Assembly: GCA_027450005.1 (NCBI GenBank)
Contig: DAIDKO010000031.1
Span: forward strand, 1 to 32,975
DNA length: 32,975 bases
Reading direction: 5' to 3'
From: Rhodanobacter sp.
GTDB taxonomy: Bacteria > Pseudomonadota > Gammaproteobacteria > Xanthomonadales > Rhodanobacteraceae
How positions within the stretch are numbered: position 1 is the first letter of the stretch; the number at the start of each line of letters is the position of its first letter. Made by a program: the position numbers and the translations under genes. This document shows positions 6,804 to 17,970 of this stretch, one piece after another. The notes under the pieces were generated by a model. It had not been told where the DNA came from. It saw only the letters and a list, made by a program, of their open reading frames with translations, and did no database searches.

Positions 6804-7442
6804 TCAGCGACGATACGGCGCCAACAACCCCGGATCGTCGAACAACCCCGCCGGCAGCAGATAGCGCGGATCGCGTCCCGCGGCTAGCAAATCGCGGATG
6901 CGGGTGGCGGAGATTTCCAGCGGCGTCACCGCCAGTTCGATCAGCTTGCCGCAAGGCCTGGCATGCAAGGCAGCCACGTCGTCGACCCGGCGTGCAACGA
7001 CCTCCTCGATCAGCTCGGCGGGGCGCAAGGCGTCCACGCCGGGCCGGCTCAGCACGCCGATATGCGCGAAGTCGAACAGCTCGCGCCAGCGATGCCAGCC
7101 CGGCAGCCCGGCAAAGGCGTCCGCACCGAGCAACAACACCAGCGGCCGTGCGCCCTGCTCCGCGCGCAGTTCACGCAAGGTGTCGATGGTGTAGGAGGGC
7201 CCCTCGCGCTCGAGCTCCCGCGCATCCAGCACCAGCCGCGACTGCCCCGCCAGCGCCGCGCGCAGCATCGCCACCCGCTCGGAGGAAGACGCCAGCGGCG
7301 CCGGCCGGTGCGGCGGTACGCTGGCTGGCATCAGCCGCACCTCAGCATCCAGCAACTCCGCTGCCTCCCAGGCCACGGTGAGGTGGCCGATGTGCACGGG
7401 ATCGAAGGTGCCGCCGAAGACAGCCAGCGGGCGTGCGCTCAT
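6804..7442 (-). CDS. nadD: Nicotinate-nucleotide adenylyltransferase NadD
   Basis: This 212-residue enzyme joins nicotinate mononucleotide and ATP to give deamido-NAD in NAD biosynthesis. It carries the nucleotidyltransferase signature GGTFDPVHIGH near the N-terminus, the adenine/substrate region LLLGADAFAGLPGWHRW, and the C-terminal ISATRIR motif that binds ATP phosphates. The frame also has a GTG at 7448. A GGAGG at 7454-7450 is spaced 7 bases from ATG 7442 but only one base from the GTG, so ATG 7442 is chosen. Its normal neighbours holA (upstream) and rsfS (downstream) are both separated from it here by repeat-filled DNA and, on the rsfS side, by five other genes. Confidence 0.95.
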   Translation of the reverse strand: MSARPLAVFGGTFDPVHIGHLTVAWEAAELLDAEVRLMPASVPPHRPAPLASSSERVAMLRAALAGQSRLVLDARELEREGPSYTIDTLRELRAEQGARPLVLLLGADAFAGLPGWHRWRELFDFAHIGVLSRPGVDALRPAELIEEVVARRVDDVAALHARPCGKLIELAVTPLEISATRIRDLLAAGRDPRYLLPAGLFDDPGLLAPYRR

Positions 7443-7593
7443 TGCCACGCCTCCAGTGCCAATGCCGCAACCACCTCAGTTTTCAGATACGGCGGGGTGT
7501 GGCCGTATCGTTTATCGCGTAGGTGGGCGTAGCTCCAAGAGCCTCGAAATGCCCTGCCGGTAATTCCGGTGGATTGAATCAGGCCATTTCTCC

Positions 7594-7667
7594 GGGTTAC
7601 TTCTCTTTGGGCCAGCAAAGAGAAGCAACTCGGACGCCGGCAGGCGTCCGAAACCGCTCTGTCACTT
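7594..7667. repeat. Third copy of the terminal hairpin repeat
   Basis: GTTACTTCTCTTTG (7596-7609) pairs with CAAAGAGAAGCAAC (7616-7629) with one mismatch. It is followed by CTCGGACGCCGGCAGGCGTC and CGAAACCGC. The same order (stem, then the GCCGGCAGGCG block, then CGAAACCGC) ends both arms of the 6131-6745 element, so this is a solitary half-unit of that repeat. Confidence 0.75.
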
Positions 7668-7824
7668 GCGCCAACGCGAAATACAGAAACCCCTCTCTCC
7701 ACCCCCTCCCCCACAAGCGGAAGAGGGGACAAACACGTGTTGCGGCAGGCACCCAAAAGCCCGCCGCAGGCACGGCAAGGTACGGAAGCGAAAGGCCGCC
7801 GCGAGCACCCGCCCCTCACCCCAG

Positions 7825-7847
7825 CCCTCTCCCCGAAGAGGAGAGGG
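7825..7847. repeat. C-rich REP-like hairpin
   Basis: CCCTCTCC (7825-7832) and GGAGAGGG (7840-7847) form a perfect 8-bp stem within a CCCCTCACCCCAG context. Such hairpins are scattered between genes in many Xanthomonadales and Burkholderiales genomes. A related, poorer copy lies near 7683-7720. It lies just after the holA stop on the minus strand. Confidence 0.5.
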
Positions 7848-7869
7848 AGCAAAGCGGGCGGCACGGCAA

Positions 7870-8885
7870 TCATGCGAGCGCCCGCGCCACCCGCGGCTCG
7901 GCGATCGCCGCGACCAGCCGCTCGGCCTCCAGCCAGGCATCACCCTGCTGGCGCCCTTTGGCGATGCGGTCGATGCGCGAAGCGCGCGCGAGGCAGGCCA
8001 GCCAGTGCTCACGCGGCGCCCGGCGCAGCGCCTTGCGGAACAACTGCTCGCGCGCCGGCCACAGGCGTTCGGCGCGCGCCTGCGCGGCCATATCCATCGC
8101 GTTGGCGAGGCGCAGCGCCAGCTGCAACTGGTTCACCAGCCAGCCCATCAAGGCGATCAGCTCATCGCCCTCGGCACGCAGCCCGGCAAGGATACGCAGG
8201 GCGCGTGCACCTTCGCCCGCCAGCGCGGCATCGGTGAGCTTGAACACGTCGTAGCGGGCACTGTCGGCAACCAGGCTTTCCATCGCGGCGGCATCGATGC
8301 GGCTGCTGTTGCCGGCGCGCAGCACCACCAGCTTGTCCACTTCCTGCGCGGCGGCGAGCAGGTTGCCCTCCACGCGCTCGGCCAGCAGGGCGGCGGCGTC
8401 GGGAGTAGCGGCCAGTCCGCGCGAGGCGAGCCGTGCACCGATCCATGCGCCCCATTCATTGGGCTTCGGCGCGTTGAACACCAGCATTACGCCGGCCGCG
8501 TCCAGCTTCTTGCTCCACGCACCTTCGTGCTTGCTGCTCCATTCCATCGCGGTGATCAGCAAGGTGACGTCGGGCGGCGGGTTGGCGCAGAACTCGTTGA
8601 TGGCCTTGGCGCCTTCCACGCCGGGACGGCCAGTGGGCAGGCGCAGGTCGATGAGGCGGCGCGTGGCGAACAGGGACATGCCGGCGGCGGCGCGGGCGAG
8701 GTCGTCCCAGTCGAAGCGCTGTTCGACCTCGAGCACCTCGCGCTCGGCGTAGCCGAGCTTCTTGGCCTGCGCGCGCAAGGCGTCGGCAGCCTCCAGCACC
8801 AGCAGTTCTTCACCCGCGAGCAGGTAGACCGGCGCCAGCCGGTCGGCGGCCAGCGCCTTCTGCCATTGCGCGGGAGCGAGCGGCA

Positions 8886-8886
<1 letters not shown>
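7870..8886 (-). CDS. holA: DNA polymerase III subunit delta HolA
   Basis: The 338-residue product matches the delta subunit of the clamp loader, which opens the beta sliding clamp. Family features are the N-terminal LAPVYLLAGEELLVLEAAD segment, the ALRAQAKKLGYAEREV helix, the beta-clamp-binding hydrophobic patch within MSLFATRRLIDLRLP, and the C-terminal collar domain with WLVNQLQLALRLAN. The ATG overlaps the lptE stop by one base (TGATG), so translation is coupled. The gene is the last of the leuS-lptE-holA group; nadD, the next gene in most relatives, comes after a 427-bp gap. Confidence 0.93.
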
Positions 8887-12079
<3,193 letters not shown>

Positions 12080-12116
12080 TTACCAGAATGCCCGCCGTTC
12101 CCCGCCGTCGGCAGCG

Positions 12117-12728
12117 TCAGTCGGCGGGGCAGGCGGGCCGCTCACCGGCCTCATAGGCGCGTGCGGCGGCAGCGATGCGCGTTGCCAGCAAAGCCAGCGC
12201 CTGCTGGTGGCCGGCCACCAGCGCGTCATAGCCGGAGCCTACCTTTGCGCTGGCGACGCTGACGCAGGCCAGCGCCCCGTGCCCACCCGAACCACCGGCG
12301 AGGCGCAGGCTCCAGGCCGCCTGGATCAGCGCATGGTCGCCCGGCACCGATTCGAAGCGGCGCACGTCCAGCATGATGCGCAGGCGCGGCTTGCCGTTGC
12401 CGGGCAGGCCGCTCATGTCCGCGACGCCCAGCGCCTGTGCCAGGTCGGCGGACAGCGCGCCGCGGATCTCATCACCCAGCGGCGCGACCCAGCGCTGGCC
12501 GTCGAGCAGCTGCATGCCCTGCCCGCCCGTGCGCACCACCAGCTGCGGCACGTCCACCTGTGCGGGCACGTTTACCGGCAGCAACTCGAACGGGTACGGC
12601 GCCGGCGCGGCGCGCCCGGCCGCGGCGACCGGCGGCGCCAGCGTGTAGTAGTGCACCGGCGCCGAGGCACAGCCGGCGAGGCCCAGCGCGGATGCGCCGG
12701 CGAGTGTCCAGTAACGCAGGCGACTCAT
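12117..12728 (-). CDS. pqiC: PqiC-like membrane-transport lipoprotein (ABC-type transport auxiliary, DUF330)
   Basis: This 203-residue lipoprotein has the lipobox LAGC with C20, then ASAPVHYYTLAPP, the start of the DUF330/ABC_trans_aux domain. PqiC is an outer-membrane lipoprotein that docks the end of the PqiB tube. The VPQLVVRTGGQ, RWVAPLGDEIRGALSADLAQ and RLRIMLDVRRFE segments fit the family. Its ATG lies inside the end of pqiB (4-bp overlap, 12725-12728), so the two are coupled. It is the last gene of the pqi cluster. Confidence 0.9.
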   Translation of the reverse strand: MSRLRYWTLAGASALGLAGCASAPVHYYTLAPPVAAAGRAAPAPYPFELLPVNVPAQVDVPQLVVRTGGQGMQLLDGQRWVAPLGDEIRGALSADLAQALGVADMSGLPGNGKPRLRIMLDVRRFESVPGDHALIQAAWSLRLAGGSGGHGALACVSVASAKVGSGYDALVAGHQQALALLATRIAAAARAYEAGERPACPAD

Positions 12729-14386
12729 GGCTGGCTCCTGTACGGTTGGATGGCGTGCCGTTTCGGCGCGACAGGCGCGGGATCGGCCTGGCGGCCGCGC
12801 AGCAGCGCTTCGGGATGCACGTCGAGGTAGTCGGTGAGCACGCGCAGCGAACGCATCGTGCGCTGCAGCTCCTGCATCGAGTTGCCCAGGTTCTGCTGCA
12901 GCGGCGAATCGGCGGAGAGCGTGTCGTTGGCCGTGCCCAGCGTCTTGCGCGCATCGTGCAAGGTGTCGTCGAGCGCCGGAAGGGTCTTTCCGTTGACCTG
13001 CTTGAGCGTGACGTCCAGCCCGGCGAGGGTGTCGTCCAGGTGCTTGCCGATGCTGTCGAACGGAACCTTGTCCAACTTGCCCACGATGTCCGCCATCTGC
13101 TCCTGCAACTTGTCGAAACTGCCCGGCGCGGTGGGGATCTCCAGCGGGCGCGCGTCGGGGTTGTAGCTTGCCTTGGGCGGATGCGGCAGGAAATCCAGCG
13201 CGATGTAGAGCTGGCCGGTAAGCAGGTTACCGGTGCGCGCCTGCGCGCGCAGGCCATGGGCGATCAGCGTGCCGACCATGTGCGAGAGGTCGGCGTTGTC
13301 GCCGCGCCGCTTCGCCTGCGCCAGCAGCTTGGCATGCGCCTGGCCCAGCCGCTCCGGATAGATCAGCGCGCCGACGATGATCGGGAAATGCTGCGTCCTG
13401 GGGTCGTAGTCCATGCGCACCGAAACGACCTTGCCGAAGTTGATGCCGAGGAATTCCACCGGCGCGCCCACCGCCAGCCCGCGCAGCGACTGGTTGAAGC
13501 GCATGCGGATGTAGGTCGGCGGACCGCTCGGCGGCGCCATCGCAGCGGCCTGGTCGGCGAACAACTGGAAACTGGACCCGTCGGCCGCCGGCGTGTTGTC
13601 GTGCGGTCCGCCCGGATCCTGGAAGGCCACGCCGCCGGCCAGCACGGCGGCCATCGACTGCGTATTGAGCTTGAGTCCGTCCGCGCCCAGCGAAACGTCC
13701 ACGCCGCTGGCGTTCCAGAAGCGGGTGGAGTCGTTCACGTAGCGGTCGTTCGGGCTGTCGATGAAGACGGCGAACGTCACGCCGTTGCCGTCCTTGTCCA
13801 GTTGGTAAGACACCACGCGCCCCACCTGGATGCGGCGGAAGTACACCGGCGAGCCGATGTCCAGCGAGCCGAGGTCGTCGGCGTGCAGCACGAAGCTCTT
13901 GCCCGGTTCGCCATGGGTCACCGCGGGCGGGATTTCCAGGCCCTTGAACCTCTGCTGCGGCGTCCGCGAGTTGCCGATGTCCGCGCCGATGTAGGCCCCG
14001 GAGAACAGCGTGTCCACGCCGGAGACGCCGCCCAGCCCGATGCGCGGACGCACCACCCAGTAGCGCGTGCCCGCGGTGGCGAACGACCTGGCGCTCTTGT
14101 CCAGCGCGACCTTCACCAGCACGTGGCTGCGGTCGTCGCTCAGGCGGATCTTCTCCACCTTGCCGATCACCACGTCCTTGTACTTCACCGGCGTCTTGCC
14201 CTCGGCCAGTCCCTGCGCGCTCTGGAAGCTGATGGTGATCTGCGGACCGGCCTGCAGCCAGGCGTTCACCACCAGCGACAGGCCCACGATCGCGGCCAAC
14301 GCCGGCACCAGCCAGATCAGCCATGAATTACTGCGCTGCTTGCGCATCACCGGGCGCGGCAGGGCGCCGGGTTGCTCGTCAGTCAT
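12725..14386 (-). CDS. pqiB: PqiB-like intermembrane transport protein with three MCE domains
   Basis: The 553-residue protein has a cytoplasmic N-terminus, one membrane helix (about residues 24-43, WLIWLVPALAAIVGLSLVVN) and three MCE/MlaD domains, near 47-140, 165-250 and 290-385. Repeated cues are VKYKDVVIGKVEKIRL, VYFRRIQVGRVVSY and VEFLGINFGKVVSV. The last 120 residues are helical with spaced hydrophobics and match the coiled-coil needle of PqiB. PqiB forms a hexameric tube across the periplasm that moves lipids between the membranes. The start overlaps the end of the upstream pqiA half-gene by 8 bp. Confidence 0.93.
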   Translation of the reverse strand: MTDEQPGALPRPVMRKQRSNSWLIWLVPALAAIVGLSLVVNAWLQAGPQITISFQSAQGLAEGKTPVKYKDVVIGKVEKIRLSDDRSHVLVKVALDKSARSFATAGTRYWVVRPRIGLGGVSGVDTLFSGAYIGADIGNSRTPQQRFKGLEIPPAVTHGEPGKSFVLHADDLGSLDIGSPVYFRRIQVGRVVSYQLDKDGNGVTFAVFIDSPNDRYVNDSTRFWNASGVDVSLGADGLKLNTQSMAAVLAGGVAFQDPGGPHDNTPAADGSSFQLFADQAAAMAPPSGPPTYIRMRFNQSLRGLAVGAPVEFLGINFGKVVSVRMDYDPRTQHFPIIVGALIYPERLGQAHAKLLAQAKRRGDNADLSHMVGTLIAHGLRAQARTGNLLTGQLYIALDFLPHPPKASYNPDARPLEIPTAPGSFDKLQEQMADIVGKLDKVPFDSIGKHLDDTLAGLDVTLKQVNGKTLPALDDTLHDARKTLGTANDTLSADSPLQQNLGNSMQELQRTMRSLRVLTDYLDVHPEALLRGRQADPAPVAPKRHAIQPYRSQP

Positions 14387-15011
14387 CGGAATCTTCCTTG
14401 CCGTCCCAGATCAGGCGGGGATCGAAGCACATCGAGGCGAACATGGTCAGCACCACGGTGAGGCCAAAAAACACCACGCCCGGCAACGGCTCCACCAGGC
14501 TGAAATAGCCAAAGCGTACCAGCGCGGTGAGCAAGGCCACCACGAACACGTCGAGCATCGACCAGTAGCCGATCAGCTCCACCAGCCGGTACAGCTGCGT
14601 GCGTTGCCGCCGCGCCCAGCTGCTGCCGCGGCGGCTGCTGATGAGCAGCGTGCCGAGCGCGAGGAACTTCAGCATCGGCACCACGATGCTGGCGCAGAAC
14701 ACGATCACGGCCAGCCCAGGCGAGCCCTTCACCCACAACTCCACCACGCCGCTGAGGATGGTGTTGTCGTCGATATCGCCCAGGCTGGCGGTACGCATGA
14801 TCGGCAAGATGTTGGCGGGGATGTACATCAGGAATGCGGCGATCAGCAGCGCCCAGCAGCGCGCATAGGCCGCCGGCTTGCGCCGATGCAAGGTCGAACC
14901 GCAGCGCGGGCAGGCCAACGTGCCATCGTCCGCGTCGGTCATGCCGCAAACCTGCCCGCAGACATGGCAGCCGATCAGGCCCAGTTCGGCTGCGCGCGGC
15001 CAGGCGCTCAT
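14379..15011 (-). CDS. pqiA: PqiA-like inner-membrane protein, second half-size copy
   Basis: This 210-residue protein has one PqiA domain. It begins with two zinc-ribbon-like cysteine pairs (CHVCGQVCG, then CPRCGSTLHRR) and has four membrane helices. The motifs YIPANILPIMR and MLDVFVVALLTALV are family hallmarks. Typical PqiA of E. coli is about 417 residues with two such domains in one chain; here each domain is a separate gene. It overlaps the first copy by 4 bp (15008-15011) and pqiB by 8 bp, so all four genes are coupled. PqiA is the inner-membrane partner of PqiB. Confidence 0.9.
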   Translation of the reverse strand: MSAWPRAAELGLIGCHVCGQVCGMTDADDGTLACPRCGSTLHRRKPAAYARCWALLIAAFLMYIPANILPIMRTASLGDIDDNTILSGVVELWVKGSPGLAVIVFCASIVVPMLKFLALGTLLISSRRGSSWARRQRTQLYRLVELIGYWSMLDVFVVALLTALVRFGYFSLVEPLPGVVFFGLTVVLTMFASMCFDPRLIWDGKEDSDD

Positions 15012-15652
15012 GGCGATTCCTCGCGGGTCTCGTCCCACAACCGTGTCAGGTCCACGCCCGCGAAGATCGTGATCAGCAGCATCAGCGCCGCGTAGGCGTA
15101 GATGCCTGGATCGGGCTGCACGTCGAAATACAGGTGCGCCTTGACAATGGATACCAGCGCGCCCAGCACGAACACTTCGCTCATCGTCCACGGGCCGAGC
15201 CGGTGCAGGGTCACCATCAGTAGGCGGAAGCCGGGCGCGCGACGGCCGCTGCGCGCATACAGCAGCAACCAGCCCAGCATGAAAATCTTGCAGAGCGGGA
15301 ACACGAACAGCGTGAGCGCGGCCAGCACCGCCACCACCTGCGAATGATCGGTCCACATGGTGTGGATCACGTCCCACAGCGTGGCGTCCACGTGCTGGCC
15401 GTTGAGGCCCAGCGTGACGATCGGCCACAGCGTGGCCTGCGCAAACACCAGCAGCGCGGTGAGGATCAGCGCAAGCAAGGTGTTCGCGCCGAGGCCGCGG
15501 CAGCGCTCCAGCACCGCGCCGCAGCGCGCGCACTCGGCCAACTCGCCTTTCGCCAGCGGGCAGCGTCGGTGCACGGTGTCGCAGTGCTCACAGATCAGCA
15601 GCGATTGCGCGGCCGTTGCGTCGGTCGTGGCGTCCGGCGGGGACAGATCCAT
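15008..15652 (-). CDS. pqiA: PqiA-like inner-membrane protein, first half-size copy
   Basis: This 214-residue protein is the other PqiA domain and the first gene of the pqi operon. It has CEHCDTVHRRCPLAKGE and CARCGAVLER cysteine motifs, then four hydrophobic segments. TLWPIVTLGLNG takes the place of the usual ANILPIM motif, and PWTMSEVFVLGALVSIVK matches the second hallmark. I chose ATG 15652 (MDLSPPD) because the longer frame, back to 15733, adds arginine-rich, non-homologous-looking sequence. The 113-bp gap to the divergent cnoX-like gene must hold the pqi promoter, but no clear hexamers were seen. Confidence 0.88.
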   Translation of the reverse strand: MDLSPPDATTDATAAQSLLICEHCDTVHRRCPLAKGELAECARCGAVLERCRGLGANTLLALILTALLVFAQATLWPIVTLGLNGQHVDATLWDVIHTMWTDHSQVVAVLAALTLFVFPLCKIFMLGWLLLYARSGRRAPGFRLLMVTLHRLGPWTMSEVFVLGALVSIVKAHLYFDVQPDPGIYAYAALMLLITIFAGVDLTRLWDETREESP

Positions 15653-15765
15653 GCGGCGATTCTCGCAAATCCCATCGCGCCTCGGGGCGGCGCGTTGCGG
15701 GCTTGATATGCTGGGCGGCACCCTCCATTTCAATCGCCTTGATCATCTTCTGGACGGAACCCGCC

Positions 15766-16635
15766 GTGACCGATGCCACCCTCGCCCCCGTCTTCGACGT
15801 CACCGAACAGAACTTCGAGGCCGACGTGCTCAACGCCTCGCTGGACACGCCGGTGCTGGTGGACTTCTGGGCCACCTGGTGCGGCCCGTGCAAGACCCTG
15901 GGGCCGCTGCTGGAACAGCTCGCCACCGAATACAAAGGCGCGTTCCGCCTCGGCAAGGTGGACGTGGACAAGAACCAGCAGCTCGCGGCGATGTTCGGCA
16001 TCCGCAGCGTGCCTACCGTGGTGCTGGTGAAGGACGGCCAGATCGCTGACGGCTTCGCCGGCGCACTGCCGCTGGGCCAGTTGCGCGAATTCCTCGAGCG
16101 CCACGTGCAACCCCGCGAGGCCGACGACGACGATGCGATCGAAGCAGTCGCCGCGCCCGCCGAAACGCCGGAAGCGGCGATCAACCGGCTGCAGCAGGCG
16201 ATCGCCGCCGAGCCGGAGCGCGCCGAACTCAGGCTCGAACTCGCCATGGCGTTGGTGCAGGCCGGCCACAGCGACGCCGCTGCTACCGAACTCGACGCCC
16301 TGCCCGCCAACCTCGCCACCGATGCCCGCGCGGTGCGCCTACGGCACCAGCTCGAACTGGCACGTTCGCTGAAGGACGCCCCCGCGCAAACCGGACTCGA
16401 ACAACGCATCGCGGCCAATCCCGCCGACTGGGAGGCGCGCGACCTGCTCGGCGTGCGCCTGTTGTTGGGCGACGACCCGGCGGCCGGCCTCGAACAGTTC
16501 CTCGCGATTCTCGAAAAGGCCCGCGACTGGAACGACGGCGCCGCAAAGAAGCGCCTGCTCGCCGCCTTCGCCACGCTGGACGACGCCGAACTGGTCGGCC
16601 GCTATCGCCGCCGCATGGCCTCGCTGCTGTTCTGA
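15766..16635 (+). CDS. cnoX: CnoX/YbbN-like thioredoxin with TPR domain
   Basis: The 289-residue protein has a thioredoxin fold (residues 10-115) with WATWCGPC (C39, C42) and the cis-proline motif SVPTVVLV. A helical tetratricopeptide region (about 140-285) follows, with repeated A-x-x-x-L patterns. This is the CnoX architecture, a redox holdase that protects proteins from oxidative aggregation and passes them to chaperones. E. coli CnoX lacks the first active-site cysteine. This copy keeps both, so it probably has true thiol-disulfide activity. The start is GTG 15766, with ACGGAAC as a modest ribosome binding site. It is divergent from the pqi operon. Confidence 0.9.
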   Translation: MTDATLAPVFDVTEQNFEADVLNASLDTPVLVDFWATWCGPCKTLGPLLEQLATEYKGAFRLGKVDVDKNQQLAAMFGIRSVPTVVLVKDGQIADGFAGALPLGQLREFLERHVQPREADDDDAIEAVAAPAETPEAAINRLQQAIAAEPERAELRLELAMALVQAGHSDAAATELDALPANLATDARAVRLRHQLELARSLKDAPAQTGLEQRIAANPADWEARDLLGVRLLLGDDPAAGLEQFLAILEKARDWNDGAAKKRLLAAFATLDDAELVGRYRRRMASLLF

Positions 16636-16679
16636 TGCCCGCGGCCACGCTGGCTGCCCCTCAGTCCATACGCTAAAGT

Positions 16680-16702
16680 ACGGAGCGATTCCGTCGCTCC
16701 GT
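16680..16702. repeat. Hairpin just before the DUF4442 gene
   Basis: ACGGAGCGA (16680-16688) and TCGCTCCGT (16694-16702) make a perfect 9-bp stem with a 5-base loop. It ends 6 bases before ATG 16709, where no clear Shine-Dalgarno sequence is seen. It could terminate or pause transcription after the cnoX-like gene, or shape translation of the next gene. Confidence 0.5.
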
Positions 16703-16708
16703 CTCCCC

Positions 16709-17161
16709 ATGCGTGCCTCCGCCTTTCGCCGGCTGCTGAACCTCTGGCCACCCTTCCTGTTCAACAGCATCCGCGTGCAGTCGTTGAGCGCGGACTACAC
16801 GCAGGCGAAGGTCGTGCTGCGCCTGCGTCCGTGGAACCGCAACTACGTCGGGAGCCAGTTCGGCGGCAACCTGTTCGCGATGGTGGACCCGTTCTGGATG
16901 CTGCTGGCAATGCACCGGCTCGGCCCCGACTACTACGTGTGGGACAAGGCCGGCAGCATCGACTTCGTGGCGCCCGGCCGCGAGGACGTCTACGCGCACT
17001 TCCACCTGGACGACGCCACTGTCGACGAACTGCGCGCTGCCGCCGCGGGCGGCGACAAAGTGCTGCGCTGGTTCGACACCGATGTTGTCACCGCCTCCGG
17101 CCAGGTGATCGCCCGCGTGCGCAAGCAGATTTACGTGCGCTTGAAGCCCAGGGCGCGCTGA
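16709..17161 (+). CDS. DUF4442 hotdog-fold protein (possible thioesterase)
   Basis: The 150-residue protein matches DUF4442, a hotdog-fold family related to acyl-CoA thioesterases. Typical features are the N-terminal LLNLWPPFLFNSIRV segment, LRPWNRNYVGSQFGGNLFAMVDP (the active-site-like helix of the family) and VWDKAGSIDFVAPG. The late part, VVTASGQVIARVRKQIYVR, is a standard hotdog strand pair. The substrate is not known. It lies 73 bp after the cnoX-like gene on the same strand, with a strong hairpin between. The start at 16709 has no obvious ribosome binding site, but the family N-terminus supports it. Confidence 0.85.
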   Translation: MRASAFRRLLNLWPPFLFNSIRVQSLSADYTQAKVVLRLRPWNRNYVGSQFGGNLFAMVDPFWMLLAMHRLGPDYYVWDKAGSIDFVAPGREDVYAHFHLDDATVDELRAAAAGGDKVLRWFDTDVVTASGQVIARVRKQIYVRLKPRAR

Positions 17162-17265
17162 AAGCCCAAGGCTTGCGACGCCATGAAGGTCACCCATGGG
17201 CGGTGCTGAAGTCCAGCCTACGCATAACATCCTCGCAGGGACATGAAAGGGCCTTGCCTTAGGCA

Positions 17266-17294
17266 CATACCCCCAAGCGCCGCCCGGGGGTATG
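17266..17294. terminator. Inverted repeat between convergent genes, possible terminator
   Basis: CATACCCCC (17266-17274) and GGGGGTATG (17286-17294) form a perfect 9-bp stem with an 11-base loop. It lies between the DUF4442 gene (plus) and the membrane protein gene (minus), 8 bp before the latter's stop codon. There is no T-run on either side, so the termination role is uncertain. Confidence 0.45.
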
Positions 17295-17301
17295 GGTTGG
17301 G

Positions 17302-17970
17302 CTAATGGAGCACTTCGTCTCGCTCCTGCTCGAAACGGGCAATCTCCGCCAGCGCCGCCTCGGCTCGTTGCACGCTGCGCCCCGCTGCGCTGTCTTCGAG
17401 CTTGCGTCCCATGCCGGCGCGACGCATCAGCCATACCACAAGTACGCAGCCGGCCAGTCCCACCAAGGCACTGGATACTGCCCAGGACATGAATCGCGGC
17501 GACCACAAGTCAATGCCATACCAAGCCAGATTCATCCAGAGCACCGGTATCCAGATGAAGCAGCCCACGACGGCGTTGATCGGTGATTCGACGCGGACGC
17601 GCCATGCACGCAAGTCCGCTACCTGACGCTGAATGGCAAGTACCGGCGATGCGTAATCGATGCGACTGACCAGCTGCAGCACTCTCACGGCCATCACGAT
17701 CAACAGCAATCCATAAGCGTGAACCAGCAGTCCGCACACCAGCAGGTCGACGGCATGCCGGTGGCCGACCCAGAACACGGCGGCCACCACGGCGAACATC
17801 GCGCCAAATGCCAATTGCAGCACTTGCCCCCATACCAGCGGCCGCAGGCCACGGCGCAACTTGTCCAGGCGGCTGTCCTGGAACAACTGCATGTTCAGTG
17901 CCTGCTGTCGCTCCAACTGATTGCCCAGCGCCCGCCACGCCAGCTTCATCTCATCGAGTTCCATGCTCAT
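17302..17970 (-). CDS. Membrane protein coupled to an ECF sigma factor (possible anti-sigma)
   Basis: The 222-residue protein has a soluble N-terminus (MELDEMKLAWRALGNQLERQ) with a helical look. Four hydrophobic segments follow, near residues 47-68, 75-97, 130-151 and 163-185, and then a charged helical tail (RAEAALAEIARFEQERDEV). I do not recognise a named family. Its start overlaps the stop of the upstream sigma gene (ATGA at 17970-17967). That coupling and the N-terminal soluble helix suggest an anti-sigma or sensor role, but no zinc-binding anti-sigma motif is seen. It may start at the third residue (17964) instead. Confidence 0.75.
   Translation of the reverse strand: MSMELDEMKLAWRALGNQLERQQALNMQLFQDSRLDKLRRGLRPLVWGQVLQLAFGAMFAVVAAVFWVGHRHAVDLLVCGLLVHAYGLLLIVMAVRVLQLVSRIDYASPVLAIQRQVADLRAWRVRVESPINAVVGCFIWIPVLWMNLAWYGIDLWSPRFMSWAVSSALVGLAGCVLVVWLMRRAGMGRKLEDSAAGRSVQRAEAALAEIARFEQERDEVLH

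Larger units (their letters stand above)
7443..7869. other. Repeat-filled gap between holA and nadD, no gene seen
   Basis: No convincing coding sequence lies in these 427 bp. They contain an 8-bp hairpin GATACGGC/GCCGTATC (7486-7493 with 7502-7509), the terminal part of the large repeat (7594-7667), a C-rich stretch near 7683-7720 and a C-rich hairpin at 7825-7847. The gap interrupts what is usually a tight holA-nadD junction. Confidence 0.6.

Noticed and set aside
7486-7509. Hairpin GATACGGC/GCCGTATC as the holA terminator
   Set aside because: It lies 360 bp after the holA stop on the minus strand and close to nadD; no T-run follows.
12437-14326. A 629-codon plus-strand frame opposite pqiB
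   Set aside because: pqiB has three MCE domains in the other strand; the plus-strand product shows no motif or signal.
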